A DNA stretch of 64,000 nucleotides from Neospora caninum Liverpool (Eukaryota > Apicomplexa > Conoidasida > Eucoccidiorida > Sarcocystidae). The notes beneath the pieces are model-generated. The model worked only from the letters and a program-made list of their open reading frames with translations. It was not told the DNA's origin and did no database searches. Positions within the stretch are counted from its first letter, which is position 1. Each line of letters begins with the position of its first letter. Made by a program: the position numbers and the translations under genes. Location of the stretch: assembly GCF_000208865.1 (NCBI RefSeq), contig NC_018394.1, positions 3,289,797 through 3,353,796 of the forward strand, written 5' to 3'. Of the stretch, positions 23,901-50,204 are shown piece by piece.

Positions 23901-25498
23901 TCGGCTCTCCACCTTGAACGCAGAAGTTGCTTCTTCGTTCCGCCTTCCGAAGCTGAACCGTCATCTGCACGGGCGGCTGAGCCGCCCGCTTCCTCGCTGC
24001 GCGGGCCTGCGGCCCCAGTCTCGGTGCCCCGATTCGGACTTTCTGAATCACCTTTCCTGCCTGCCTGCCTCGGGCGTCTCCCAGCGTCTGGGGACTCGGC
24101 CGCAGAAAGCGCGGCGGTGCGCGCCGCCGCTGCTCCCAAAGGGCCAGCTTCTTTCCGCTTTCGTGTCGGGAAGAGAGAACTCGAGTGTGTTTCCGCGCAC
24201 GACGCGACGGACTCTGCTTTCCCCGACAGTGGCGAACAGCGTCTGTGGCGGTGAGAGAGGGACCGTCGGAGTCCGCCAAAAAAAGATGGCTTTCGTGCAT
24301 GCGAAGGCGAGTCCTCGTCTAGCAACGCAAACATTTCCTGCATCTCAAAGTACTTGAACACGATCCTACAAAGGTCTTCGTCTCGAAGAACCCGGTCCAC
24401 GCCGTACGTGTGCGCAAGCGGAAGAAGCGAAAGAAACGCCTCGCGAATACGCTCCTGCCACGACAGCTCCACGGGAAGGCTGCGATCCAGCGCGTAGGCG
24501 TCCATGTCTGCATACACGTGGAACGTCAGGTGACTCGCCTGCCGCAGCGGGCACAGCTGCTCGGCCTTTTCTTCCTCCTCCCACGCGGGCGGCGGCCGGG
24601 GCAAGGTCAGCTGCGCGGGTGGGAAGGCGTGAGTGCATTTCGTTTCCGACCAGGCGTGAGGCCGGTCCGCAGCCCCATCTGCCGGCAACGGGCGAATTCT
24701 GACACTCGTCCGGGGTCGAGAGACAGGACGCCCGTGCCGACGACAAGAGCCGGAGGACTTGGACGCCGACGTCGCGCCGGACTCCTCGACTGGGAGGCGC
24801 ATCGCCGCGGGAGAGGCCGCAGGCAGGGGCGCGTTGCCCGCGAGAGGCAAACAGTTTGGGCCATCTGGAGGCGTCGCATGTGAGGAAGGCGATCCGTCTG
24901 CCTTAACACTGCGCCGACCAGAAAGGGAAGCGGACAGAGCGGTTGGAAGCTCCGGATGCAGTCGAGGCGCGCCCATCGGGGATGGCCCGGTGGACGGTGG
25001 CTGGCCTGAACTGGTTTCAGACGGAAAAAGTTTCTCTCCTGCGTCCTCAGTCGCCGGAGGAGGTGATCTGGAATCCCCAGGCACACGGACAGGCTCAGCT
25101 GCAGGCGACATCTCGGCAGCGCACAGACCCTCTTCTGAGCCGCTGTCTCCTGTGCCCGCCAGCGCATCTGCTGCGACGTCGCCTGGAGGCGCAGAGCCTC
25201 TCAGCGTGGGCTGTGAGCGCTCCCTCCAGGGTCTGACACGTTGACTGAGGAAAGAACGCCGTGGCCCTTGACGCGGGGAGCCTTGTACGCCGCTTTCTCG
25301 CGACTGACCCGGGCGAGGTTCAGGCTCCTCGGCAGGACTGCTGGCCCGAGCCGAAGGCGCCGTTCCTCCTGGAGACTCCGGCCTCAGCTCGACGGCACCC
25401 TTTGGAGAAGGCTCAAAAGTCGACGGAGCGGACGGCGACGCAGCCTTGGAGCGACGCCCCCAGGAATGCAGCGACTGTGGCAACCACGCATGCCACAT
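20931..25498 (-). CDS. START-domain lipid-binding protein with long disordered N-terminal region
   Basis: Five exons: 23298-25498, 22853-22948, 22213-22315, 21587-21741 and 20931-21096, in phase, giving 906 residues. The first ~320 residues are Pro/Ser/Arg-rich and probably disordered. A conserved segment follows (LTFHVYADMDAYALDRSLP, REAFLSLLPLAHTYGVDRVL, FKYFEMQEMFALLDED). The START domain begins near residue 693: LLSFRIEGVVDTPLVAVLS, NEMDMFRDWVPSF, then FKIAFPWPVNDR, LHCEGALVLYP, LLWTIDPRVNLPEYLITFL. The motifs 'WVP', 'PWPxxxR' and 'DPxxxxPEYLI' are diagnostic. START domains bind a lipid or sterol in a deep cavity; the ligand here cannot be inferred. The last exon has a strong pyrimidine-rich acceptor and ends SSALYGRHR. 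Intron 2 probably uses a GC donor (AG/GCAGGT), because that gives an uninterrupted PWPVNDRDA; a GT alternative would insert six residues. There is no signal peptide. Confidence 0.85.
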
Positions 25499-28400
25499 CG
25501 TTGGAGGGAAAGAGAGACAGAGACGGCAGAGAGGGAGGGGCGGCGAAGGGCACTTGACGGCCGTCGAGGAAAGACGCCTTAGTCATAAAAAAACAGCCGG
25601 AGACCCGAATCCCCTGCAGCCGCCACAAAGACTGGGAAGGCATGCCAAAAGCGCGTTTAGAGAGATGGAGGCTTCATTTCGAAAAGACGGGGAGAAACGA
25701 GGACCATGCCCACGAGGGGGGGAGAATTTTGAGCCCTGGACGGGCCACCGAAAGACGAAAGACGGTACGGACGGGTTAGACATCGGCAAGTGCGGCAGCG
25801 GAGGGTATTCGTCCTTCGGAATTTTCGGATAAAATGCTCGTGCGGTCGTCAGTCGACTGCGAAGTCAGCGTAGATGACACGCCGGACGGGGAGCTTTCAG
25901 GACCGTTCAAAATGCCGTGCACACTTTGCACAGGACGGCGGCAAACTCGCCTCGCTCAGACGCGTTTCCCGTTGCGCCTTCGCCTCGACGCAGAGGTGCG
26001 CCCCTGGCAGCAGAGTCCTGGAGGGAAAAGAATCATCGGCCTTCCTCAAAGACGCGGAGAACCCGCCTTGTAAAAAGTAAGAGCGATAGCTCGGTCCCCA
26101 TATTGCCCAGCACCACACTCCAGGGTGGCCTGGAACTGGCTGACGTGAAGGTCCTTAGTTTGCCCACGTGTGCATACCATCGTCTTCGTGTCTGACGGCT
26201 CGAAACATCCGGAAAAGACAATTAAACAAAGAACTGCCCACGGGCTTTCACCGACATCGCGAGTTGCGCGACGCCTGTGCCGACGGAGTCACCCAGTAAG
26301 ACACACGCACACGTTCCAGTTGCTTGCACATATCTGCGGCGACAATTTGCTGTCTAGGCGAGCATCGCTCGTAATCTTACGACAAATTCGTTCGAGGGGC
26401 GAAATTTGCAGCTCGGGAGACGCGCCCGCCCTGGCGCTCCGGCGAGTGAAACGCGAAGCGCTACCGGTGTCTCTCTGGCCCTCAAGTACTCCCCTCCTCC
26501 CTCTCCGTTTTTCTTTTCGAGCGAGGGGAAAAGGAACAGTGCCTCGACATCCACCAGCCGCCGGAGCAGCGTGGGGAATACGTTTATATGCGAGGCTAGA
26601 AACGGCAAAAACCTGGCATGACACAAACAGTGCAGAAAAAATCCGGCATAACACCGTGGACACGAACACTCATACACATGTCTCGGTACGCTGAAGAGGG
26701 CGGGAAAAACGAAACAGAGAGGACGAGCAAAAGGCGTTCTTTTTCCATAGATTCGTTAAGGAACCTCAGCCGTCATTGCCTCGTCGGCTGGCAGGACAAT
26801 CTGCCGTCTTTCCTCCGTGACCGCATGCGTGTCTCGCAGAACTGCGTTTCCACCTCTAAAAACCGTTGTCCGTTTCTCTTCCGTACCCCACATACACAGT
26901 CGCTACGTGCACATGGCACCGGAGTGTCCTTTTATGACTTTTATAGAGCCCTCCAAAATCGCACTTTTTGTCTATCGGCAGGTCAAGCGGGAACTGCTAG
27001 TGTACTTTCAGTTCCGGGCGAACCGAGGCGGGCGCGTAAACGAAACCCCCAGACGGCACGGCGCGGGGCTAACCAGACACTGGCCATGGTTTTTGGTCTT
27101 TTCTTGGGGAATGTTCGAGGGCAACACGAGACTGAACGCAGATGCGAGGTTTTCGTGTGACTGTGTGGCTGGCGAACGTCCGGAGCAAAAGACCACCCTG
27201 TAGAGTCGCGTTTTTTGCACTTTAATTCGAAAGGCCAACGCGGCGCCTCACCACTGTAGGCCCGCTCTCGGGAAACGCGGAGGCGACAAACACGAACAAA
27301 TGTAACGCAGTACACTTGATAAAATGAAGAAAGGAAAAAACAGGTGCTATCCGGAGGGGCTCTTCCTTGACACGGCTGATATCCGCAGGAAGATGACTAT
27401 CACTAGCTCAGCCGCCGTCGTGGCCTGACTCTCCAGCGAAAAAGTCCTGCCTAGACGTGTCAAAACGCATCTTCTTGAAACGTTTTGCACATGATCCAAA
27501 AAGTTTGTCGTGCAGGCGTCTGAGGCTCGCAGGGCGAGTCTTGACTTCCCCCAAGATGGATCGTTGTGACCTACCACAATAAAACCAGCTTCCTGAAAAG
27601 TGGAGAAGAATCGCAAGAGGATCGATCCGGCGTGCCTTTATCACGTGAGAAATGTTCACTGAGAATCCGAATCAGTCGTTTTTTATCTCTCTGCTCGCAC
27701 CGTAAGACCTTGGTGGGCATTGCCGTGCCCCAGGTGTCTTCATCGGACTTTGCTGGTCGGCCGAACTCAGATTTGTACTGCGTTTTGTAACTACGTACTC
27801 ATTTCCCGTGCACGGGGAAAACCTATCTGAAAGCACCGTAAGGCAAACACCTGACTAACACGCGCTGGTTTAGTGTGCAAGAACGCCGGTGAGGTGGAAA
27901 GGCAACAGTCCCAAATGCATTTCTCCTAGGATTCTCTGCTGTTTTTTGACTTACCAAAAGCCGTCCATATGGGAAGAACGACGTAAAGGATACTAAGTTG
28001 CGAACGTCACATCGTTACCACGAGCCCTGCGCACAGACTTTGTGGGAAGCATCTTTTGCCTCAGCAGTTGACACCCTTCTATACGCTCAGGTCTGATTGA
28101 AAGACTCTTTGTTTTTGTGAGCCTGCAGTATCCAGCAATAAACTACACAGAGACGAAGTGGATATCTCTTCATGTGTGTTTCGTAGCTCTCAGTCGAATG
28201 CTGCGGGTCCGCTTCGATGTCGCGGGCGCTTAGTCAGAAAGTTTTTGCCTAGTTCTGTTCAATGGAAGCAGAACACGGGCAAAAAGCATGTTCCCTTCTG
28301 TAACCAAAGAAGACGAGATGTAAAACCACCGGCACCCGCATCCTTCTGCCTCATTGCGCAGATCTCTGTTCCACAAATACGCAAGCAATTCCTGGCCGCG

Positions 28401-30349
28401 ATGTGTGTCATCCTCTCCCCACGTTATCCACGAAAATTGGCCCGGGGGAAGCCGACCGGGCAAAAAGACCGAGACAAACGGCATCTTTTCCTTCGGAGGA
28501 ACTAGTACGCCTTTGGAGACAGCGTCTTTTTCAGAGCAAGAAGTCACGGAAGCAGCAGAAGCAGCACGTCAGGTCTCGACGCACGACAAAAAAGACACCA
28601 ACCGGAAGTTATGTCCGCACTGTGTGTGCGGTGAGATGACGGCCAGAGCACCAAAAAACTGTCGCCCCTGCCTCCCTCGCTCATTGTTCGATCTCAAAAA
28701 ACTCAGCGACGAAAATCGCTGCAAGAGTGTTTGACGTGCTTCGTTGCGATGTAGAGGAGTCTCCATGTGCTCTCACCCAGAAACGCAGGCCTGTGCCGAA
28801 TTCTCAGCGGCGGAAGTTTCGGCATGCGTTTGGGGACTCGGAAAACGATATAGAAGTGACATTCAACGATGTAACATCGGCAGCACAAGCACGTGGAGCT
28901 CCATGAAATAGAGATGCACAGTTGTTCGTTCTTCCCTCTCGTAACACCTTTTCTCGAATACTAGCCGATTTCACATACACCCGTGCAGCTCTCTGCGGGC
29001 GGATGCGCATGATGCCGCTACGGAGTTTTTCCCTAGGTGATTCTCTTCAACGATTATCGTACTCGTCTACGCCCGTCTCCACGGTGGCCCTAACGATTTA
29101 TCCACTGTCACGCTTCTGTCTGCCCCGTCTCTTAGCAGCTGTAACCTCATGCGCCTTGACATCCACAAATCTATACACTTCTGTGGAAAGCGAGACGCTG
29201 AAATTTTGTTCCCCTTTCGGTGCCAGGGAAGAGACGCAGCGTCCTTCGAATGAAGCCTCTGCTGATAAAACTCGAAACGGAGAAGTCGGATACGTGTCCG
29301 GTCAAACACCCCCAGCATACGCGATGCGCATCTCGACCCATGTTGCACGCTTTCCTCACAGCATGTCCCTTGCTGGGGCGCCCACACTTCAGTCAAAAGG
29401 GACGAAAAAACAGCCATCGCGCTTCCTCTAGAGAAGCGTAGCCGTCAGGAATGCAACAAAAAACGGACGTGGCCGATTGGTATCATCCCTCCCGTGTGTC
29501 GCATACTTCCCCCCTCTCCAGATCCCGTTCAAAATCCACGTGCTTCTTCTTTTCACTTCCTTGAGTGTCTTCGCGACTGCCGCCATTTGAAAAATCGAGG
29601 AACCCCCTTAAAACCGGTCCGACCGCTTCCTTCACTCTCCACTGCATTCCCTGTTTCCTTCCCTGGAGACTTTCTGCGCTGCCTTGTGACTCTCCGTCAG
29701 TTCTACAGACTCCCGAATCCCCTCGCCATCGTCCTCGTCAGCCCTTCCGCCTTGTCCCACGCCAATCGCAACCGACAGACCCATTACTGGAGCAGCAGCG
29801 TCTTTCTCAGTGAGCCGACACGCGCACAGGTCGTGCCTCTCTGGGGCAGAGCGCGAGGCAAAACTATATTCCTACGAAGGTACAGTTGCGTGCGTATGAG
29901 GGAAGCAGGAAAAAGAGATGCATCTGAGAACGACCTCAAGACAAAAGGCGCGAATGGCGGAAACAAGAGACGAGCCAAAAGACACACAGCGGCACTCCTG
30001 CGCCCGGCAGCTAGGTACGTACACCTTGACACGCCAAGTCAGCGACACACTCGAAGAAAAACGTCTCTTGGAGACCGCTTCTCTCCGGCCGCCCTCCGTG
30101 CACTTGCCTTTGAGCGCGTCTCCCTAAAATGAAGCTTTTCCCTCTCAGATCCCTCGGCTCTTCACAGTGCTGTCTTCTCTACGAAGAGCTCCGAGCAGCG
30201 GCGCCAGGGCATCCCTCTCGCCTCCTTCACAGAGGCAAGAAGAAGAACGCGGCACCGAGAGGACTGTTCCCAGCCGGCTCAAACCCCTGTGGACGTTATG
30301 GAGTTTTGTCCCTTTCCTTCCCTCTTCTTTTCTCTGTGTGCAGCGCTAC
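25499..30349. other. 4.9 kb spacer between the START gene and CHD1
   Basis: Both neighbours read leftward, so the left part is the START-gene promoter and the right part the CHD1 3' UTR. Frames of up to about 210 codons exist (for example 29494-30132 plus), but they are Arg/Ser/Pro-rich, lack splice context and look like GC-driven noise. No gene is supported. Confidence 0.3.
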
Positions 30350-44703
<14,354 letters not shown>

Positions 44704-44929
44704 CGCTCTGAGCCCGAAAAGCGCAGCTCGGGCAGCAAGTTCTGGCTGGCCTTTGCTGGAAAGCGAAGCGGTCGCCGCTCAACGCCCTTTGATCGCCCCA
44801 GCGGGCTGTCCCCTAGAGGGGAGGCGCCCACACAGTCTGTTCGCACAGGTGAACCACGCACAAAAGGCAAGGGCGCCGAAGCCGGTCTGTGACGCTTTTT
44901 CGAGGTTGAGAGAGGCAACGACCGGAAGT

Positions 44930-45604
44930 TCACGAATCACCTCCGTAGTGTGTACCTCGTGGGGCGAAGCTGCTGGCGCGAGGCGCAGGGGGTTCTGCGA
45001 GGAAGAGAGTCTGCAGACGATGGGATACACCCTGCTGAGAGGCGCCGGGGCTGAGTCGTCCAGCGAAAGACAACGCTGGAGAATCCAGGAAACAAAAAGA
45101 AAACTGCGAGTCGGACAAGGAGAAAAGAAGAGAAGCCGCCACCACGTCTGGCTACATATCTGCACGGAAAGACCGAGCCTCTCGGACGTTCGTGGTCACG
45201 CGAGAGAACGAGGACGAGGCGCCGGCCAGTGACGACCGCGAGCGCACACCGTTGTGGAACTTGTAAAAAGAAAGAACTTCGGTTGCTAGCTGTTTCCAAG
45301 AAGTGTTGGGGGGAACCGCGTCGTCTCCAACGAAAAGGACGGCGAAATTGACCTGGCTTATTCCAAGAGCCTCGTGCTCCGTGTCGTCGGAAATTTGAGA
45401 AAGGCGTATGTAGCGGTATTTTCTAAACAAGTCTGTCATCAGCCAAAAAGGGACGAAAAGAGATTGCCAGGAAAACTCAGTTGGAATCACGGGCTTCGCC
45501 CAGTTGCTCCGCGTTTTTTCTGCTGGACACGAGAAAACGAGACGCTGTTTCATGGAACAAACGGAGCGACGAGACGAAAGGTTTCGTAGCATGGGATACG
45601 GCAT
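44930..45604 (-). CDS. possible two-exon gene or orphan exon just upstream of CHD1, unrecognised
   Basis: The minus-strand stretch about 45239-45530 reads well as protein: TEFSWQSLFVPFWLMTDLF, RKYRYIRLSQISDD and NTSWKQLATEVLSFYKFHN, with an amphipathic or membrane-like first part. It is followed by a GTGTGC donor. A pyrimidine-rich acceptor region downstream allows an in-phase second exon beginning ALSFAGRLSPGASQQG and ending in TGA at 44930. The Met at 45604 is one possible start. It would leave only about 230 bp before the CHD1 start codon, which is tight for this kind of genome. It could instead be part of a larger gene or 5' region I cannot resolve. No family is recognised. Confidence 0.35.
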
Positions 45605-47815
45605 ATATGCGTACGCACGCGCAGGGGGGAGGAGAGCAGCAGAAAAGGGGGGGCGAAGAAACCGAATGAGCAAGAGAGGCGTGGGGAAGAGGACGGGTTT
45701 CAGAGAGAAAAGAAAACCCTTGGAGAAAAGGAGGTACGGACGAGGAAAGAAATTTGAGAAGATCCTCAGAAACTAGAGGAGGGAAGGTCCATGTGCACAT
45801 ACGGCCGGTGTGAAAACCGAAGAAAATTCTGGGGGGGGGGGGGGGTGTAGCAGGGTTGAGAGTAGAGAAAAGAGGGAAGATCGAGGTGACAGCAACTCGC
45901 AGTGGGAGAAACGGTAGAGTGCAGCAAGCACGTAACAGGTGGGACTCGTTTTTTTCTGGGGCAGCTGTGTGCCTGCCGCGCCTTGAAAAGAGGGAAGGCG
46001 CGTGGTATGTCCCGCGAAGGTACGACGTAATAAACTACACGGGAAAAAAGTGGCGCCACACCCACCAGAAAAGTGCCTATTGAAATTATGCTCTCGTTGC
46101 CAACTTAGGAGGTCTGTCCTTTCTGATGGTTTGCAAACAGACAGTCCGCTTTCAAGTGCTCGTCGGCGTTTCCGTTTGACGCCTTACAGGTTAAATGCGG
46201 TTCAATATGCTATAAGGAATTATGGTTCTGGAGAAAAAGGCTTGTTGCCAACCTTTATTCTCTTGCTTCATTCTTCACTGCGGACGGCACACAAATAATC
46301 GCAAGTAGAGGATCGCTCTTCCGTTTGTCTTCAAAACAGCATGTCGGCTTCACCTGTGAAGAGACGCCCTGCATCTGATCTTGAGTAGCTTCGCTCAACC
46401 CCGGTGGACGATGGGCACACCCACCTTGCCAAGTGTCCCTGGCAGCTTAACGAGTCAACATTTAACTGCACAAGACTACTACCAGCAAACTGACACTACT
46501 TCATATTCACGCATGTTTCTCCAGGCAACTAGAAGGCCAGCCTGATTTTCCATGGGCTGCACTTTACGAGACACAACGGCGCGGTCGTGGGGGGCATTCT
46601 GTCTAGACCGGAATTCTCAGAAGATAGTTCCACCAAAAGAGCGCACATATGGGAATGGCAACTCCTCACACCCTTAATGACCGTTTAGGTAACAGCCCTT
46701 TGGCTTCCGTGTGGAGATCAGGAAAATGTTCATGGTCCCCCAACACATCATTGCTTCCTTACAGCAGCGATAGCCGACTACAACAGATGCTCCAGGCAGT
46801 TGTATGCAGTACAGTGGATCTTGTGTTCGAAACTGTGGCCGGCGGCAAACGTGCGACGAGACACCACCCACAATGAGGCAGAATGCTGATGATTTTGACA
46901 GAGGTGAGGGAAAAGATCGGAGATTCCTCGCCTCTGAGTAGCAGACCCGGTTAAGTTCCTCACATATTCGTGTCTTGCATAAACGGCCTGACGCCGGGAT
47001 TCATGGGAAACTAGGCTTTATTTCTTTGCCGTCAGTTCCCGCTTTTTACACAACACGGCACAGTGGCGGAATTGAGAAGAGTCGTCGGTCTCTGTACCAT
47101 ACGGTGGCGTTTCAAAAAAAAATCGCCATGTCACTTGCTTTCGTAGGCATAACAAAAGGGCTCGCAAAATTGAACTATAGCATGTTTCCTTATGGGTACT
47201 CCACGCACCGAATTTCACGAGACAAGGTGTTCGAGACCCTCTGATCAACGAACATGCCTAAACCTCTCACCCTACGAAAAGTCTTTCATCAAGGAGCTGA
47301 CAAGCCTGCGTATCAGTCGGATAGACTTCAGGGGCAATACTTAAGATCACAAAGTTCCTTTCCCTGTACACAAAAATCTCCAGGGTGTGTCGACCAACAC
47401 TTCTGTTCCACTACTGGGAGTCGGAAACCGAGCGTGGGACACCCCCGGGTAAAAACCGCAATATCAGTGAGAATAGATGGTGGGATACGCGAGGCAGAGT
47501 GCATCCCCATCCTGTACATTGCACTGGGTCCCACTCCAGACCACTACCACGAGGTTGTACCCCGGCGGCGGGCGCAGCAAAATACGAGCAATGATGTCTG
47601 TGAGCTGGAATCGCTGGCACTGGTAGACATAGAAGATGCACGACAGAAAAAGTACCGTGACAACAGACTTCGGTGGGATGAAAGAGCGTCAGGGTGGCAC
47701 ATGTATGTGCAGAAGAAGGCGTCTTTGCCGTGACCTCCGTGCCGGGAGCTACTAGACAAACATGCAAACCGCGACAAAACGCTCAGACCACAACTGCACA
47801 GGTTTTCAGGAAGGC
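45605..47815. other. spacer with a G15 run and no supported gene
   Basis: Contains an uninterrupted run of 15 G at 45831-45845 (C-rich on the minus strand). A plus-strand frame at 47254-47733 has a mildly coding-like end (LESLALVDIEDARQKKYRD), but there is no splice context and no family. Nothing else is recognisable. Confidence 0.3.
45831..45845. repeat. run of 15 G
   Basis: Uninterrupted homopolymer in intergenic DNA, flanked by T on both sides. Such runs are also prone to sequencing length errors. Confidence 0.95.
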
Positions 47816-48026
47816 TCACCGTTTTGGCTCAGCAGCATAATATCGTTCTGCAGCGTCAGCATCGAAAGCTGAGGAGCGCAGCTTTTTTTCCGATACGCTG
47901 CGCGCGTTGTCCAATGCTCATGCCTCCGAAAATGCCGAAAACCATGAATACAAACTGAGAGCCTCTACGCCTTATTGATTGTTTGACCAGCCTTGCTTGT
48001 GCCAGATAGAAGCTTGGAAGACGCAT
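47816..48026 (-). pseudogene. small single-TM protein, frame broken at an A7 run (pseudogene or sequence error)
   Basis: From the Met at 48026 the minus strand reads MRLPSFYLAQARLVKQSIRR, then a membrane-like stretch (FVFMVFGIFGGMSIG), then QRAQRIGKK. Continuing in this frame ends shortly in a stop after SFRC. In the next frame the sequence goes on plausibly as LRSSAFDADAAERYYAAEPKR and stops at 47816. The switch falls at seven A residues (T7 on the plus strand at 47883-47889). One base fewer would give a 69-residue basic, single-pass protein of the size of many mitochondrial inner-membrane subunits. This is inference; the alternative is a real 3' splice site nearby or chance. A further in-frame Met lies at 48092. 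Confidence 0.35.
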
Positions 48027-48458
48027 GATCTTGGTGCTTCCCTCTTGTCGGGCCAGAACGCGGAGGTCCCAAGGGGCGTTTCTGACTCGCAATCAGCGCT
48101 ACCGAGAAACCAGCTGGCCCACGGCCGTTCAACGGAACTTTCAGTATTCAAATAGTGCCTTCACTGTCGGGGACCGGGCTTTGGCCAGGCCACCAACGCT
48201 TCAGGCAAAGAGCCACGGGGGAAAGACAAGCACGAAGTGTGGAAGAAATCTGACGTATTGAAAACTTGAAGCATACACGGCGAATGACAGAGATCTTAAA
48301 CTGGCAAAATACGGTGCAGTCTACAAGTGCAAGACGTAGATGTATGTAAGCGACTTGCAGACCAGCATCGGTGTCCGGCCTGACGTGGGACGCCGGGTCA
48401 GAAGTTCTAGTATCTTTCAGTCCATGCCGCTTGTGAGGTGTCCGCGTGAAAACATATT

Positions 48459-50204
48459 TTAATTGACCTCCGAAGCTAGACCTGGACTTGGTTCCGGTGA
48501 CACTGGTCGTCCAGCAGCGAAAAGCGGTGAAGACATGAACAGGTCCAAGGCCGTGCAGCGGGTTCGGGGGTTTCTATCGAGAAGGCATTCGACTGCAGCC
48601 CTCACCTCTGCAGACGGCGGTCGTCTTTTACACCGGCCCCAGTCTAGGCTCCTTGTGTCGTCGCCAACCTCAGGCAGCGCAGCAAGTACATTCATATTAT
48701 GGATAGCACGTGCCGCGAAGTCCATTCCCGCAAAAGGCCATGTCATGCACAAAACATCCCAAGCTGCCATCCCAAAACTCCAGGCATCTACAAGCTCGGT
48801 GGCAGGTATCTTTTCCTGTGGTGTGTCAAGAATGCATCGCACCAACTCCGGGGGCGAAAACTCGGGGGTATTTTTCTTACCGCATACGATGAGGTCATTC
48901 ACTCGTACTAAGGCGTCGAAATCCGTCAAAAACAACTGGCCTGTCCTGCTGACGAGAACGTTTTCGAGCTTTATGTCCCCATGTACGATACCTGCAGCCC
49001 CCAAAAATGCTCCCAGCTGTATCATGCGTTTGACCAGAAACGTAGCGACGTGTCGGTCGCCGCTGCGTACGTTTTGGACATCGCACACCATAACTGGAAG
49101 CACTTGCACGAAGTTTACCACCGATCTATTGTGTTCCTGTCGAAGCAATGATGGACGTCCTCTAATCTGGCCCGCCATTAAGGGGACAGCAAGGCCAAAT
49201 TTGTTAAGCAGCTCTTCGCTCGAGAAGCCTGAAGGTAGTTTACGCTTCAAACTCTCGTACGAACGTACCAAGGAAACGCACTTATCTTCCGCTTCCAGTT
49301 CACCCATGACAGATCTTGCGCGGGCTGTTGTTATTCTCAGGGCTACGCCTTCTGGCGGGAAAGCAGCATCATGTGATGCCCCCTCTGTGGCATGGGCTTG
49401 TGGTCCCGCAGCCGGTCCCGCCCCAGTCGTAACGGCTCGAGTAAATTTCGTAGATAAACTTGGACTCAGTGCATACTTGGGCCTCTGGACAATAGAGACG
49501 CCTGAGGGCATTGGAACAGGGGTTGCCTTTACAACGACATTGAAAGAGCCGGTGCCGAGCGCCTCTCCTCTCCTGAATGCCTGGACCCGATGATCACCCT
49601 CCTGAAAACCCGGTACTGGCTCGACGACGATGTCGGTTCCTTCTGGAATTGCGTGGTCTAGAACGGCCATCAGTTTTTGGGACATGCCTTCTAGTAATTG
49701 TGAGCGAGTCAGGCGTGAAACAGACTCCGCTAATTTGGTCCGGCCTTGCTCGTCGTCAGCCGTCATCCATTGTCCATAGTGTCCGGTTGAAAGAGATACC
49801 AACAGTTTAGTTCTCGATTCTGGATCAGGAAGTGGTCGATCCGGTGAACTCTCCGTTTCCTGTAGAAAGGAAATCCCTTTCACGTGACTGATGGATATTA
49901 CATGGCGTGTGCTCCCTTGTCGCGGACGGGCTGGCCAGAGGGAATACTCCCCCCGGAATCGACAGGGGCCATGCTGACAGAAAAAGTCAGGGTCCGATAT
50001 GAAACTGCCAAGCACATCGGAAAGATTTGATGTCAAGGCTGCTGCAAAGATGAAAAGATAAAAAACGAGACGGCGGAACTTCGCCCCGCAGGGCGCAAAT
50101 CCCCGCTGGCTAGCCATCGGCATTCGGCAGGACACAGCACAAACCACTCGCAATTTGACTTCTACAAATGATGACCGCGTTCCAGCACGGGGAGAGACGC
50201 TCAT
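48459..50204 (-). CDS. Rhoptry (ROP)-family protein kinase with altered ATP-site motifs (likely pseudokinase), intronless
   Basis: A single frame of 581 codons. The leader is a basic stretch followed by VFYLFIFAAALTSNLSDVLG, so the true start is probably Met28 or Met30 (about 50123/50117) rather than the first Met. A ~150-residue N-terminal region precedes the kinase fold. Gly-loop GEALGTGSFNVVVKA (about residue 215) is intact. The beta-3 position reads EGVALRIT, with Arg where the ATP-contacting Lys should be. The catalytic loop is HGDIKLENVL (HGD is common in ROPs), and DFG is replaced by DFD in FLTDFDALV. Helix F has the Asp of LVDAWSFGMAAWD. The C-lobe ends in RNPRTRCTALDLF. Loss of both Lys and the DFG Gly suggests impaired or unusual nucleotide binding, as in known ROP pseudokinases. 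It lies just beyond the 5' end of CHD1, on the same strand. I do not assign a ROP number. Confidence 0.85.
   Translation of the reverse strand: MSVSPRAGTRSSFVEVKLRVVCAVSCRMPMASQRGFAPCGAKFRRLVFYLFIFAAALTSNLSDVLGSFISDPDFFCQHGPCRFRGEYSLWPARPRQGSTRHVISISHVKGISFLQETESSPDRPLPDPESRTKLLVSLSTGHYGQWMTADDEQGRTKLAESVSRLTRSQLLEGMSQKLMAVLDHAIPEGTDIVVEPVPGFQEGDHRVQAFRRGEALGTGSFNVVVKATPVPMPSGVSIVQRPKYALSPSLSTKFTRAVTTGAGPAAGPQAHATEGASHDAAFPPEGVALRITTARARSVMGELEAEDKCVSLVRSYESLKRKLPSGFSSEELLNKFGLAVPLMAGQIRGRPSLLRQEHNRSVVNFVQVLPVMVCDVQNVRSGDRHVATFLVKRMIQLGAFLGAAGIVHGDIKLENVLVSRTGQLFLTDFDALVRVNDLIVCGKKNTPEFSPPELVRCILDTPQEKIPATELVDAWSFGMAAWDVLCMTWPFAGMDFAARAIHNMNVLAALPEVGDDTRSLDWGRCKRRPPSAEVRAAVECLLDRNPRTRCTALDLFMSSPLFAAGRPVSPEPSPGLASEVN

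Noticed and set aside
23830..25582. Several plus-strand frames of 100-175 codons
   Set aside because: Antisense to the GC-rich, disordered part of the START-domain protein; no motifs.
46080..46300. Possible nuclear copy of mitochondrial DNA
   Set aside because: The base composition changes here, but I could not recognise any cytochrome b, cox1 or cox3 segment.
48463..49593. 376-codon plus-strand frame
   Set aside because: It is antisense to the second ROP-like kinase, which carries the kinase motifs.
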